Shown: positions 53,955 to 62,018 of the stretch, piece after piece
Layout: the number at the start of each line of letters is the position of its first letter
How positions within the stretch are numbered: the first letter of the stretch is position 1
DNA from: Unio delphinus
Lineage: Eukaryota; Mollusca; Bivalvia; Unionida; Unionidae
NCBI GenBank assembly: GCA_029339505.1
Contig: JAQISU010000058.1
Coordinates: 1,924,001-1,988,000 of the forward strand
Length of the DNA: 64,000 nt
Reading direction: 5' to 3'
Notes under the pieces: generated by a model
Told to the model about the DNA's origin: nothing
The model's database searches: none
What the model saw: only the letters and a program-made list of their open reading frames with translations
Translations under genes and position numbers: made by a program

Positions 53955-54530
53955 ACCCTCCTAAATTATCTCGATAACTGGGATTGATTTCATGATATGA
54001 TTCTACGTCCGTGGTTAAGTCGGTGGTGGATTTTTCCGGTGGTTTTTCAGGCCATCCTAGTACGGTTCTAATAGAACTCTGATAGATATCTACGACGTAT
54101 CCTTCTGTGCTTATCTCAATTGCGGATGATAGTGTCGGCTCATGAACTGTTATAGCGATTTTCGATTCTGTTCCAGTAATCGATTTTATTCTACGCGCGA
54201 ATTCATTATTGATTTGTTCGATTGGTATGATCCGGTTGGTATGGAAACAACGTTCCAGTCTGGGGTTCCGTCGGGTTTATTCTTATTTGCAAACACTAAA
54301 CAATTATTGGGTTGTTGACCACCAAATGATTTTGATCTGATATTAGGCCAACTGTGATACACTCGTAGTTTTGCTAGCGCTATCTCCTTCACGGGGACTG
54401 GGCTAGGGAAATTCACACTAAACTCGGGTTCCGTTGATGTTATTGATATCATGCTTGTTTGTACTGGGTTCGTGTTCTCCACTATTTGTTGAAGTAATTC
54501 CATCGGTGTCGTCATTGTTATTATACTCAT
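53955..54530 (-). pseudogene. Minor-capsid-like protein of Polinton type, frameshifted and truncated
   Basis: The frame from 54530 has an acidic N-terminal part and then a likely beta-rich segment ('FPSPVPVKEIALAKLRVYHSW', 'NNCLVFANK', 'WNVVSIPTGSY'). A recurring Polinton-neighbour protein family shows this pattern: strand, 'NSW.NI', then 'I..GSY.I..IN'. The frame of similarity switches near 54,225 (the first frame ends at 54186), and a second frame continues to about 53,955 ('EFARRIKSITG', 'TVHEPTLSSAIEI', 'SSIRTVLGW'). It then runs into LINE sequence, so the C-terminus is missing. Whether this is the penton-like or a fibre-like protein cannot be decided here. Its start may have been changed by the 151-bp duplications just upstream. 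Confidence 0.5.
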
Positions 54531-54790
54531 GTTGTCGCTCTAATTTTGACACCGCGGAATCATAAATACTGACCATCACTGAGAACTCAAAATTTGGTAT
54601 GGTTGAGATTATTGAGATCATTTTGGTTTTCGGGTTCGTGTTTTCCGATTCCATCTGTGTTGTCATTGTTATTATATTCATGTTGTCGCTCTAATTTTGA
54701 TATCGCGGAATCAAAAATACTGACCATCGCTGAGAATTCACTATCTGATATAATTGTATTATCGAGTGACGACGATATCATCAGGGATAA
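54410..54790 (-). repeat. 151-bp tandem duplication over a gene junction
   Basis: Three imperfect copies of a segment encoding 'DSAxSKLERQHEYNNND' in one frame and 'IITMTTxME' in another (copy starts near 54781, 54681 and 54530; last copy partial). The unit is 151 bp, not a multiple of 3, so each copy shifts the frame. The 3' end of the upstream gene and the 5' start of the minor-capsid-like gene therefore exist in several out-of-register copies. Open stretches at 54587-54781 and 54418-54681 are products of this duplication. Confidence 0.85.
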
Positions 54791-54842
54791 CTTCGAATAT
54801 GCGGTTGATGCAATATGAAATTGAATTAAGTAATTCTGCAGT

Positions 54843-55133
54843 TTACTCTGGCTGCATGATGATATCTTTTTTGCTATCCCGGTTGATATACCCCCTGATT
54901 GTAGCCACCGCAGAAATGCAAATTGGAACTACGACCGGGGCAATCATTGTAACCGATGCAAGTATTATTCCGGCGCCAGCGAGAACGCTTGACACCGAGT
55001 ACATAGTAATATCAATTGCGGTGATTCTTCGCCGGTATTTTTTTATTTTTATTTGATACTCCTCAGTGAGGGTTTTGAGTCTAGTCTGAAATTCTCTGAC
55101 CTGATCATAGCGACATTGCGTTGATGAAATCAT
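54843..55133 (-). CDS. Small two-helix membrane protein of the viral element
   Basis: 96 codons. Residues about 10-40 are charged and likely helical or coiled coil ('QVREFQTRLKTLTEEYQIKI', then Lys/Arg-rich). Two adjacent hydrophobic segments follow at about 43-64 and 66-83, and then a short charged tail. The TAA at 54843-54845 is followed in the same frame by 27 further open codons, so the stop could be secondary or the next product could begin there. It lies between the FFGxP-repeat gene and the minor-capsid-like gene, as small membrane proteins often do in adintovirus-like gene clusters. No specific family is recognised. The upstream region has a 16-bp repeat (CTAGTGTTTTCAATT at 55151 and 55271). 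Confidence 0.6.
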   Translation of the reverse strand: MISSTQCRYDQVREFQTRLKTLTEEYQIKIKKYRRRITAIDITMYSVSSVLAGAGIILASVTMIAPVVVPICISAVATIRGYINRDSKKDIIMQPE

Positions 55134-55284
55134 TTTTATTTAAAAAATACTAGTGTTTTCAATTGTGTTTTCAAGTTCGCGGAAAGTAATTTCAAATTCG
55201 CGGAAAACTCTTTCACGGTGTCGAATCGATATTACGACGATGATGGAATCATTGTTGTTATTTTAAACCAACTAGTGTTTTCAA

Positions 55285-56808
55285 TTATCCCACCAACGAA
55301 GTGGTTTTAGGATCGGATGAGGGGACACCGGATACAAATTCTATTATCCAGGGTAGTGGCTCCCTAATCACAGACTCGTCGGAATTGCTTATAGTAATCG
55401 TAAGCGGGATTGGTATATAGGGTGGTTGTTTTGGTATTTTCTCTAGTATATACATCAATGTGTTAACACCTCTGATACCTGTGTTGCTGAATTCCAAATC
55501 AAATTTACGGTGATGTATTATTGTAAGTCGGTAGCAGCCTGGTGCACCAGTATGTCTGTTGCCAACACGAAGATAATTATCATTTCCCCGGATCCAATCA
55601 AAAGTCCTACTATCAACCGTGTACACCATGTTATTGACGCTTACACTATGTGGAGTTTTTACCTTATTGATAGCCGCGATAATTTCAACGAGAGACATAC
55701 CCGCGTTGTGTGGAATTCCAAAGAACTTATCAACAATGTCATTGACTGGTTTTTGTACCCGCTCAAAATTCCCCTTTAGTTTAAGAATATCGTCAATGAC
55801 GTCGGAATAGGTTTTATCGATTTCAGTATATTTCATCAACGTTCTATTGCGGCGTTTAAAAAATGAAGTCAAAAAGAAGCCAAAATCCATATCTACTCGG
55901 AGTTTATAATCACTAGCGAGGTCAAAATATGTCGTAGTGGTATCGTAACCTTCAGGTCCTCTAAAGAAATTATTAACCATTTTACTGGCGGATTTTTGTT
56001 CGTCAATAGCTTTTTTAACTTCAGCGAGGGTTGGACCTGTCAACGATGTGGTTTCAGAAACAGGTGTTCTCCCCAAAAATCTATCTACGATGGTATTAAG
56101 TGTTGTTTGTCTCACCATAAACATATTAATATCTTTGAGAGTTATTGTAGATGTAGCCGGGATACCAAAGAAATTATTAGCGATGTAGGCATTGTGAGTG
56201 TGCTAGCCGATAAACTCACTGATTTCAGCGAGAGTCATGCCTGCCACAAGCGGGGTTCCAAAAAACTTAACAATGACGTCGTTAGTGGGTTTTTGATCTT
56301 CTATTAGTTTAGAAATCTCGAGATAATTTGCCTTGATTTCATTTTCATTCATCATCCTTCCCGCGTCCTTGTTAAAAAAGAATAGCGATAGATAGTTTTT
56401 AATTTCAGCGAGAGTCATGCCAACCACAAGCGGGGTTCCAAAGAATTTATGTACGACATTTTTGCGAAAAGTACTATAACCTCGTATATAATCCTCCAGA
56501 TCACGTTTGTGGGCGTCAATCGCGTAGGTGATTGTAGACACAAGTGCGCCTGGTTTAAGTTGTCCACTGTTGGAATATAGCGCAATAGAGTTTTCAGCGG
56601 CGTCGCGCTGCCGTATCAAAATGTCATTCAATGACACATCACTGCTTTTCAATTTACCCTGTTTGTCCTGAAATACAACTATTTCGTTCGGGTCAACACT
56701 TGCTAAATTTAACGTCTCAGCTATTTCATCTTTGATTAGTTTTTTTACATCACCGGTTGCAGTGTCATCGGGTTTGGGTTTCAAAGATCTCCCCCAAATA
56801 TCAATCAT
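55285..56808 (-). pseudogene. Large virion-associated-type protein with FFGxPxxxGMTLAEI repeats, one in-frame stop
   Basis: One continuous frame of about 507 codons, broken only by TAG at 56203-56205. At least five copies of a 20-25 residue unit of the form (V/I)xxFFGxPxxxGMTLAEIxxxI are visible: codons about 118-140, 178-200, and just past the stop ('NNFFGIPATSTITLKDI'). After 56124 come a more diverged 'VDRFLGR...GPTLAEVKKAI' and 'VDKFFGIPHNAGMSLVEI'. The C-terminal part has a different, likely beta-rich domain ('TFDWIRGNDNYLRVGNRHTG', 'CYRLTIIHH'). The N-terminal 60 residues are hydrophilic. I do not recognise the family. Position between protease and minor-capsid-like genes suggests a structural or virion-packaged protein. 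The stop falls between two repeats, so a shorter product from 56808 is conceivable, but the copy is probably dead. Confidence 0.7.
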
Positions 56809-56832
56809 GTTATTGTAAAACTCTTTCTCTCT

Positions 56833-57783
56833 CTAAAATCGTTTTTGACGACTTCGTTGAAAAATCTTCGATTTTCTCCAGCGATTACTAGTGTATTCAT
56901 TCACGACAACATGTGGTGGTTTTCCGCTTGGGTTACTCAAGGAGTTAGAAATAGCGTTAAGGACATTTAATACTTCGCTGCCACATATTGGTGGGTCATT
57001 CATTTGTTGTGTTGGTAGCGTAGAATACCAAGTCTTCATTGGAAGGGTTTTTATATAACGCATAAACTCTTTTGGTGGGGCTAATCCATATGAATCAAAA
57101 TAGTCAATCCCACGTGGATCAATAGCGTATGCAACCCAGTGAGTTCCGGGTCCGGTGCTGTTATCTAAATTAATGATTCCGGTTTCAACGCTGTTTGGTT
57201 GATGTGGTAATTGATCTTTCATAAAGACACCTCTGAAGTTTTTAATCACGAGTTTTTTAGCAGCGTCGAGTAAATCAAAATTGGACATGGGAACCATAGG
57301 TTCCTGAGTCATAGACTCTCCAATTAATAAACCGGTCCTAGTCTTAGACCCTTTCCGCTGTACCACGAATACGGGGTTCCTGGTAGTCTTAGACCCTTTC
57401 CCTTTTTTATATCCTTTCCCAGTTGCCTTCTTTAGTGCCATTCCTGCTGCAGTACCAACGGCTCCTAACGCTGCGGCTTTAGCCACCGCTGGGGATGCTG
57501 CTGCAATCAATGCTGGTATCGCAGCTAACAACGGGAATATACCGCCTGTTTGAATCATATTTTTGATAGCAGCCTCAGAAAGAGTAATCTGAACACCCTT
57601 TTTTGCTACTAGTGCATCATTGAAATGTTTCACCTGACGAGTTGTCAGCGATAGTTTATTTGCACCACCAGTCATTTGGTTGGGTTTCAACGTGATTGTG
57701 GTTCCACATTTTTTAGCTGATTCCGATTGCAATTTTTTTAATTGACCTGGAGTTAACGCAACACTAATATTACTATATGACAT
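56833..57783 (-). CDS. pX-like core segment fused to adenain-type maturation protease
   Basis: Intact 316-codon frame. Residues 1-80 form a Lys/Thr-rich N-terminal region. Residues 81-118 are a glycine/alanine-rich hydrophobic segment (GGIFPLLAAIPALIAA...), followed by basic 'KKATGKGYKKGKG', as in adenovirus protein X. Residues 165-280 are the adenain fold: 'NFRGVFMKDQLP', 'GIINLD', then His215 (GTHW), Asp230 (YFDSYG), Gln260 and Cys267 (PPICG), with the Gln-x6-Cys spacing of adenain. Adenain cleaves capsid precursors during virion maturation. Possible cleavage sites of the (M/I/L/Q)xGG|x type lie at MTGG|A (37-41) and QTGG|I (78-82), which would release the pX segment. It follows the capsid gene by 40 bp and precedes the repeat gene by 24 bp. 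All catalytic residues are intact although neighbours are broken. Confidence 0.88.
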   Translation of the reverse strand: MSYSNISVALTPGQLKKLQSESAKKCGTTITLKPNQMTGGANKLSLTTRQVKHFNDALVAKKGVQITLSEAAIKNMIQTGGIFPLLAAIPALIAAASPAVAKAAALGAVGTAAGMALKKATGKGYKKGKGSKTTRNPVFVVQRKGSKTRTGLLIGESMTQEPMVPMSNFDLLDAAKKLVIKNFRGVFMKDQLPHQPNSVETGIINLDNSTGPGTHWVAYAIDPRGIDYFDSYGLAPPKEFMRYIKTLPMKTWYSTLPTQQMNDPPICGSEVLNVLNAISNSLSNPSGKPPHVVVNEYTSNRWRKSKIFQRSRQKRF

Positions 57784-57823
57784 TATACATAATTGATTGA
57801 TTCTAAATCGTTTACAATTTCAA

Positions 57824-59238
57824 TTACATGTTTTCCACTGGTGCATCTACCACTCTCATTCTTCCACCAATACCTTCAAGTAGCATTGATTTATCACTGA
57901 GAATGACAGCAACCGCTCTATAATCAGCAATAGCACCACGAGTCACATTAGCTCTAAAATGTATATCAACAACAGATTGTCTCATCAAATCGAGATGTTC
58001 CAGTGAGAAGTAATAGATCGGATACAGATTTTTAAAATCATATTGTGATATTTGCAAACCAGTATCCACATTTTGATCGCGTGCCATAAATGACAACAGA
58101 CGATGATAAACTCGTGCAATATGATTTTCTGTGTAATTAAGTTGTATATCCTCGGATGGTTCCTATTGGCCGTTTATTCTCAGTGAGACGTCTTTCACAC
58201 CTTATTGATCAAATATCATATGACTGAAACGTTGATCGCCAACTCGTGTGTTATCCTGTAACGCAATAAATATATGACGTGGCGCAGAAACGCCTTGTTT
58301 TGATGCTAGATTCCACGTGAATAACCCGTTCAGATTTGATTGCTTCACATCTGTACTCACGGTTAGCCAACTCAACAACGACTTTCCTCCTTGGTCCATA
58401 AATGATAGTAATCGTTCTTCTGCGGTGATTGCTGGAGTCAACACTGGCATCCACAATGATATTTTTGTTAAATTGACTTTACCGGCATCAGCATTTGGAT
58501 TTGCATTGTCTGCTGGAATCCTCCAGATTGCGTCACTATCATCACTCTTTCGTACAAGCGATACTGTATGCTTCGCTCCATAAATAACTTTTCTGACGTT
58601 TCTTCAGAATCCAAATATATGATGCAGTGGAATCGCGCATGAAAATGATTTACGCGCTCCTTGCAACATTGAAATACGTGTTGCAGCTCCTAGATTGAAA
58701 TTAACATCGTTGTTTATAATCATATCTTCGGCATCAATATTAGCGGTGCCAGCATTATTCTTTGGTCGTCTTACAACAAATTGTTTTCCTCCAGCGGTAT
58801 TTGTAGCATCTTTTGCAAACATCATAGAAGGTCCTGCTGATCTTGTATAATCATCGGAATATCTCGCTAACCCGATTATTGTTGTAGCCACATCAACATC
58901 GCGATCTATCGCCTCAATTTCTTTTCCATCAATGAGATATTTTGCACTCTCAAATAACGCCATGATACCATTATTGACAAAACCGACTTGAGTACCAGCT
59001 GGATACGGTGCTGGTACAGCAGGAGTATCAGCAGCTGTTACAATTTCTCCTTCTACTTCAATAAACGCTTCACAGGGCAAAATGTATTTACTGGTATCAT
59101 GGACTTGAGAAGTTCAATTCTTGCTCGACTATTTGGGTCTATTGCATGATAGGCGTAATATTGATAATCTCGTACAGAATCATTCTTGGGGACTGGGGCG
59201 TCTATATCAAACGCTGGATCAGGTGACTTTTTGAACAT
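57824..59238 (-). pseudogene. Major capsid protein (double jelly-roll), three in-frame stops and one frameshift
   Basis: Polinton-type hexon-like major capsid protein, which forms the icosahedral shell as trimers. About 470 codons. The N-terminal piece (59238 to about 59100) carries 'YYAYHAIDPNSRARIELL'. The frame of similarity then switches near 59,100 to the frame that covers the rest. In that frame the stops are TGA at 58604-58606, TAA at 58202-58204 and TAG at 58163-58165. Family-typical stretches include 'SAKYLIDGKEIE', 'IIGLARYSDDY', 'CAIPLHHIFGF', 'NGLFTWNLASK' and the C-terminal 'YPIYYFSLEH' with 'AVAVILSDKSMLLEGIGGR'. It is flanked by the pVI-like gene (42 bp upstream) and the protease gene (40 bp downstream). 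One frame with only point stops suggests relatively recent loss of function. Confidence 0.85.
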
Positions 59239-59279
59239 TTTATTCTATTTATCAGAGTCTAAATCGCGATTTTCCATTT

Positions 59280-59729
59280 TCATTGTCGTAGTTTTTTAAA
59301 GCCACTTCCTGCTATCATATTTGCAATATTGCTTTGGTCGGGGGTTAAAACCATCGACGCTAATTTTTCATCTACTGCGTTATTTATAATTCTACTAACA
59401 CTTGCAGGCATTTCCGCTGTAGACGGTAACGGTTTTGAAAATCCTTTGGATTTCATCCGTGATTTCACTAATGATGTTAATTTATTCTTCGCAGTTGAAA
59501 ACGCTTTTCCAGCAAGATCTCCAACAGCACCAATACCCTTATCACGAATAACATCAATTGCTTTCATTCCTAATTGTTTAGCCAACGGCATCACTTTTGG
59601 AGCCATTCTCGCAAATAACCCTAAAATGGTATTACCTAAACCATCTCCGTAGTATGCTCTATAAACCGGAAACCGTGAATTAACTACGTTGACGGGGGTT
59701 GGTTTATCATGATTGTAGTGTATGATCAT
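59280..59729 (-). CDS. pVI/pX-like amphipathic virion protein
   Basis: Intact 149 codons. After a 28-residue leader comes YGDGLGN and an amphipathic, Gly/Ala/Lys-rich helical region (about 30-95: 'ILGLFARMAPKVMPLAKQLG', 'GAVGDLAGKAFSTAKNKL') typical of the membrane-active or core proteins of adenovirus-like elements. Residues 104-149 are more ordinary. The end carries IAGS|G (139-143), fitting the adenain consensus (M/I/L)xGx|G; cleavage there would release a basic 7-residue C-terminal peptide. In adenovirus, pVI ends in a similarly released peptide that activates the protease, so this protein is a plausible counterpart by analogy. It directly precedes the capsid gene. Upstream sits a 30-bp leader shared with the gene at 60658. 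Confidence 0.65.
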   Translation of the reverse strand: MIIHYNHDKPTPVNVVNSRFPVYRAYYGDGLGNTILGLFARMAPKVMPLAKQLGMKAIDVIRDKGIGAVGDLAGKAFSTAKNKLTSLVKSRMKSKGFSKPLPSTAEMPASVSRIINNAVDEKLASMVLTPDQSNIANMIAGSGFKKLRQ

Positions 59730-59759
59730 TATTTGAAATCAGAAACAATTTTTCAATTG
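59730..59759 (-). promoter_or_regulatory. Shared 30-bp leader/promoter motif, copy 1
   Basis: On the minus strand CAATTGAAAAATTGTTTCTG followed by ATTTCAAATA runs directly into the ATG of the pVI-like gene. It is identical to 60659-60688, which abuts the ATG of the next upstream gene. Exact conservation directly against two start codons suggests a late-type promoter or leader; its function is inferred. Confidence 0.6.
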
Positions 59760-59788
59760 TTATTTATCAAATCAATTGACTTTTCAAT

Positions 59789-60658
59789 TCAGTCACTATG
59801 ATACCCACTTTCCACTAACTCGCCAATGAAATCTCGATATGTGCTGATATCCATGATACCACCCTGAAATAATCGTCTACAGATATCAGCTGCTTCATTA
59901 ATTATTTCCGGTGAGTTATTTCCGGCTCGGAACCCTCCTACAAGAACCTCTAATCGTGATATATCACTGAGAACACTACCAGGACATGAAACGCTAGCGT
60001 TTCCAACTAGACCACTCCCCAGAAATTTCTTCTCATCGTATGGCTGTCTTATTTGGAGTTGAAATTTTCTCTTGAAGTCTCTGTATTCCTTCATCCTTCT
60101 ATCTAAACCCCCAGTATTTATTTCATACACTATATCAGCCCATTCATTATGTGACATTCTATAATCCGAATAATTGTCCGTGAAAAACTTCTCTTGTGAA
60201 TCATAGCTGTTAGCAGCGAATTCACCTAAATTGTCTATATCCTCGTTGAGAATTTGTTGTTTAGCGCTCTCGGTAAATATAATTGATTTAGGTAGTCCAC
60301 TAACTAGTTCTTCCTGAAATCCTTTAAATTTTCGTTTCGAAGCGGTTGATATATCCTGAGGAAGTGATTACAAGGATTTTTTTGTTTGTTTAGTTCTTTT
60401 TGCTATTTTTTCTAACACAGGAATAAGACCCTCTTCTTTTCTTTTACCGTCAGGATCATCTCCCAGTATAGCACGCTCTATCTCCTTCGTTGCTGTGGTT
60501 ACTGGTTTAAACAATTCTTCAGATCCCGCAGCAAAATCAGTCTGAAGACTCTGTCGTTGTTGTAGTTTATTCCGTACAGAGTCACGAATTGGTACAAATC
60601 TCCTGATTGCATCCAGTCGTTCACGAGCCAATCGGGTTGTTAATGCTTCATTGACCAT
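59789..60658 (-). pseudogene. Conserved Polinton-neighbour protein of unknown function, one in-frame stop
   Basis: A single frame of about 290 codons interrupted by TAA at 60368-60370. The N-terminal part (96 codons) is helical and charged: 'RLARERLDAIRRFVPIRDSV', 'EELFKPVTTATKEIERAIL'. The part after the stop continues in frame with a hydrophilic region and then 'EYRDFKRKFQLQI', 'GSGLVGNASVSCPG' and a C-terminal helical segment. An adenain-like motif LVGG|F occurs near the C-terminal third, so it could be a protease substrate. It lies upstream of the pVI-like and capsid genes, a position where Polintons commonly carry conserved structural proteins of unknown role. The downstream 122-codon open stretch is the C-terminal half, not a separate gene. 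Confidence 0.65.
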
Positions 60659-60688
60659 TATTTGAAATCAGAAACAATTTTTCAATTG
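60659..60688 (-). promoter_or_regulatory. Shared 30-bp leader/promoter motif, copy 2
   Basis: Same 30 bp as 59730-59759, directly before the ATG at 60658. The next bases hold two more partial copies of its CAATTTTTCAATTG core (60691-60720), making a small AT-rich cluster. Confidence 0.6.
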
Positions 60689-60772
60689 CAAAACAATTTT
60701 TCAATTGTGAAACAATTTTCCCGAACCCGACCTAACATCATCGTGGAAGTGTTATTTCATCCTACCAGGTTT

Positions 60773-60822
60773 GAGGGAAGTGTGGAAATTGTATATAAAA
60801 TAATTAATACCACACTTCCCTC
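60773..60822. other. Perfect 13-bp inverted repeat (hairpin)
   Basis: GAGGGAAGTGTGG (60773-60785) and CCACACTTCCCTC (60810-60822) are perfect complements around a 24-bp AT-rich loop containing TATATAAAAT. It lies between the end of the 61398 gene and the promoter region of the 60658 gene. It could be a transcription terminator or processing hairpin, or an insertion scar. No T-run follows on either strand to favour a simple terminator. Confidence 0.7.
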
Positions 60823-60949
60823 ATTCTATTTTGATCAATCTGAACCGTCCATCAATTTTTATTCAGTGTGAAATATTTTCACTGTTTTTGACATTGTCAA
60901 TCAAAAAATGCTAAAAAAAATGAAAATCTTTATGAGGGACGGTCACAAT

Positions 60950-61010
60950 CAAATAATGATAAATGGTCGGTCAATCAAATAATGATAAATGGTCGGTCAA
61001 TCAAAATTGT
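60950..61010. repeat. 26-bp direct duplication
   Basis: AATCAAATAATGATAAATGG plus TCGGTC occurs twice head to tail; a third partial GGTC-rich copy lies just upstream. Confidence 0.8.
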
Positions 61011-61104
61011 TCATTTTCTTGAATTAATACCCGTAGGTTTCTAATTTTAGAATTAACCTCCTTTTTCAATTCGTATTCGTACCCCAATTCTTTTCGTATT
61101 CATT

Positions 61105-61398
61105 CTACGATGGTATACAACAGAGCGAACACACGTCACTGGAAAATGCGAGAGAGTCCCGAATAGAATTCTGAATTCTCTTGATGAGCGCATACTTCTT
61201 TGGTAGCATATACTTGTTAGTGCTAACTCCGTATTCTATATTCTGAAAATCAGACATGATTTGATCAGGATTTAACCCATCTGATAGTTCAATATCCCAA
61301 CTTTTCAATTTTGAAATCTCGGATAAAATGCTATTCATGTTTTCAGAATTCATTATTCTATAATAATGATATATTTCTAAATGAAAAATATGACGCAT
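61105..61398 (-). CDS. Small hypothetical protein of the viral element
   Basis: Open for 97 codons. The ATG at 61398 overlaps the TAA of the upstream HNH gene by one base (TAATG). The stretch from the second Met at 61353 (MNSENMNSILSEISKLKSW) looks more protein-like, so the real start may be there (82 codons). It is acidic to neutral, probably helical, with 'PKKYALIKRIQNSIRDSLAF' and a Cys pair at the end (VCSLCC). No domain is recognised. Confidence 0.5.
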   Translation of the reverse strand: MRHIFHLEIYHYYRIMNSENMNSILSEISKLKSWDIELSDGLNPDQIMSDFQNIEYGVSTNKYMLPKKYALIKRIQNSIRDSLAFSSDVCSLCCIPS

Positions 61399-61892
61399 TA
61401 GACATAACTAAATTGAACTTTTTGTCCTGTCCTTTTTGAAATAGCCGATCGATAAATCCCCTCTGCAACAAATCGTACTGAGGGTGAACAAATATCGAAA
61501 TGCCTACCGGCGCTGGTTATTGATTGAAATATTTTTTCTTCGTTAGTTATCGTATTCAAAGATTTCACAGGTCTCTTCCCAACCGTTTTGCATTTTCCAG
61601 TCTTTCCTCGTTTGGTATTCTCACTTTGAGGAACGGCCTGCAGATTTGATAAAGAATTGTTTTTCGGATTAGAATTCTCGTGATCAATGACAGAATCATC
61701 CTCGATCAATCCATAAAAACATTCAAATGCGAAACGATGATTGAGATAAGTTTTCTTCCCAACAGTAAACATCAAGTACCCTTGATTATTTACAGCACCA
61801 ACTGATTTCTTCAGTCTACAGTGTCTTACAACACCATCACTGGATGCTTCATAATTTGTAATCAAGGGATGGTGTCTGAATTCTTGGTTCAT
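61398..61892 (-). CDS. HNH endonuclease with NUMOD-type DNA-binding segments
   Basis: Intact 164 codons. N-terminal 'ITNYEASSDGVVRH' (11-24) resembles NUMOD4 (I.gYevS..G.vrs). The central HNH_3 region has 'LNHRFAFECF' (His52), 'VIDHENSNPKNNSLSNLQ' (Asp70-His71, Asn79, Asn83) and a trailing 'SENTKRG', giving the ordered H...DH...N...NL..v...eN pattern. C-terminal 'VKSLNTITNEEKIFQSITSA' with 'SVRFVAEGI' (109-150) resembles NUMOD1, a helix-turn-helix DNA binder. Such proteins are nicking or homing endonucleases common in phages and large DNA viruses. Here it is a free-standing gene in the same orientation as the capsid genes. Catalytic residues appear intact. Whether it acts on rival elements or host DNA is unknown. 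Confidence 0.85.
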   Translation of the reverse strand: MNQEFRHHPLITNYEASSDGVVRHCRLKKSVGAVNNQGYLMFTVGKKTYLNHRFAFECFYGLIEDDSVIDHENSNPKNNSLSNLQAVPQSENTKRGKTGKCKTVGKRPVKSLNTITNEEKIFQSITSAGRHFDICSPSVRFVAEGIYRSAISKRTGQKVQFSYV

Positions 61893-62018
61893 TCGTATAC
61901 ATAATACTATTGTTTGTCTAATTCATTGTTTGGTTTAATGATAAATCTTTCGATGTAGTCTTGAGGAGTTCTTATGATTTTGTCAGGGACGTTGTCAGTG
62001 TCAGGGACTTTTTCAGGG
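61893..62018. promoter_or_regulatory. AT-rich spacer, likely promoter of the HNH gene
   Basis: The 126 bp between the zinc-protein stop and the HNH start contain a direct repeat of the TTTCAGGGTC / TGTCAGGGAC type (about 61980-62020). No defined promoter element can be assigned. Confidence 0.35.

Noticed and set aside
55510..56307. Plus-strand open frames at 55510, 55619 and 55996
   Set aside because: Shadows of the minus-strand FFGxP-repeat gene.
57824..58456. Separate small genes at 58202-58456 and 57824-58096
   Set aside because: They share one frame with the capsid gene and are pieces of it between in-frame stops.
56203..60370. Reassigned stop codons (alternative genetic code) in the viral element
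   Set aside because: All three stop types interrupt the frames and frameshifts are also present, which fits decay better than recoding.
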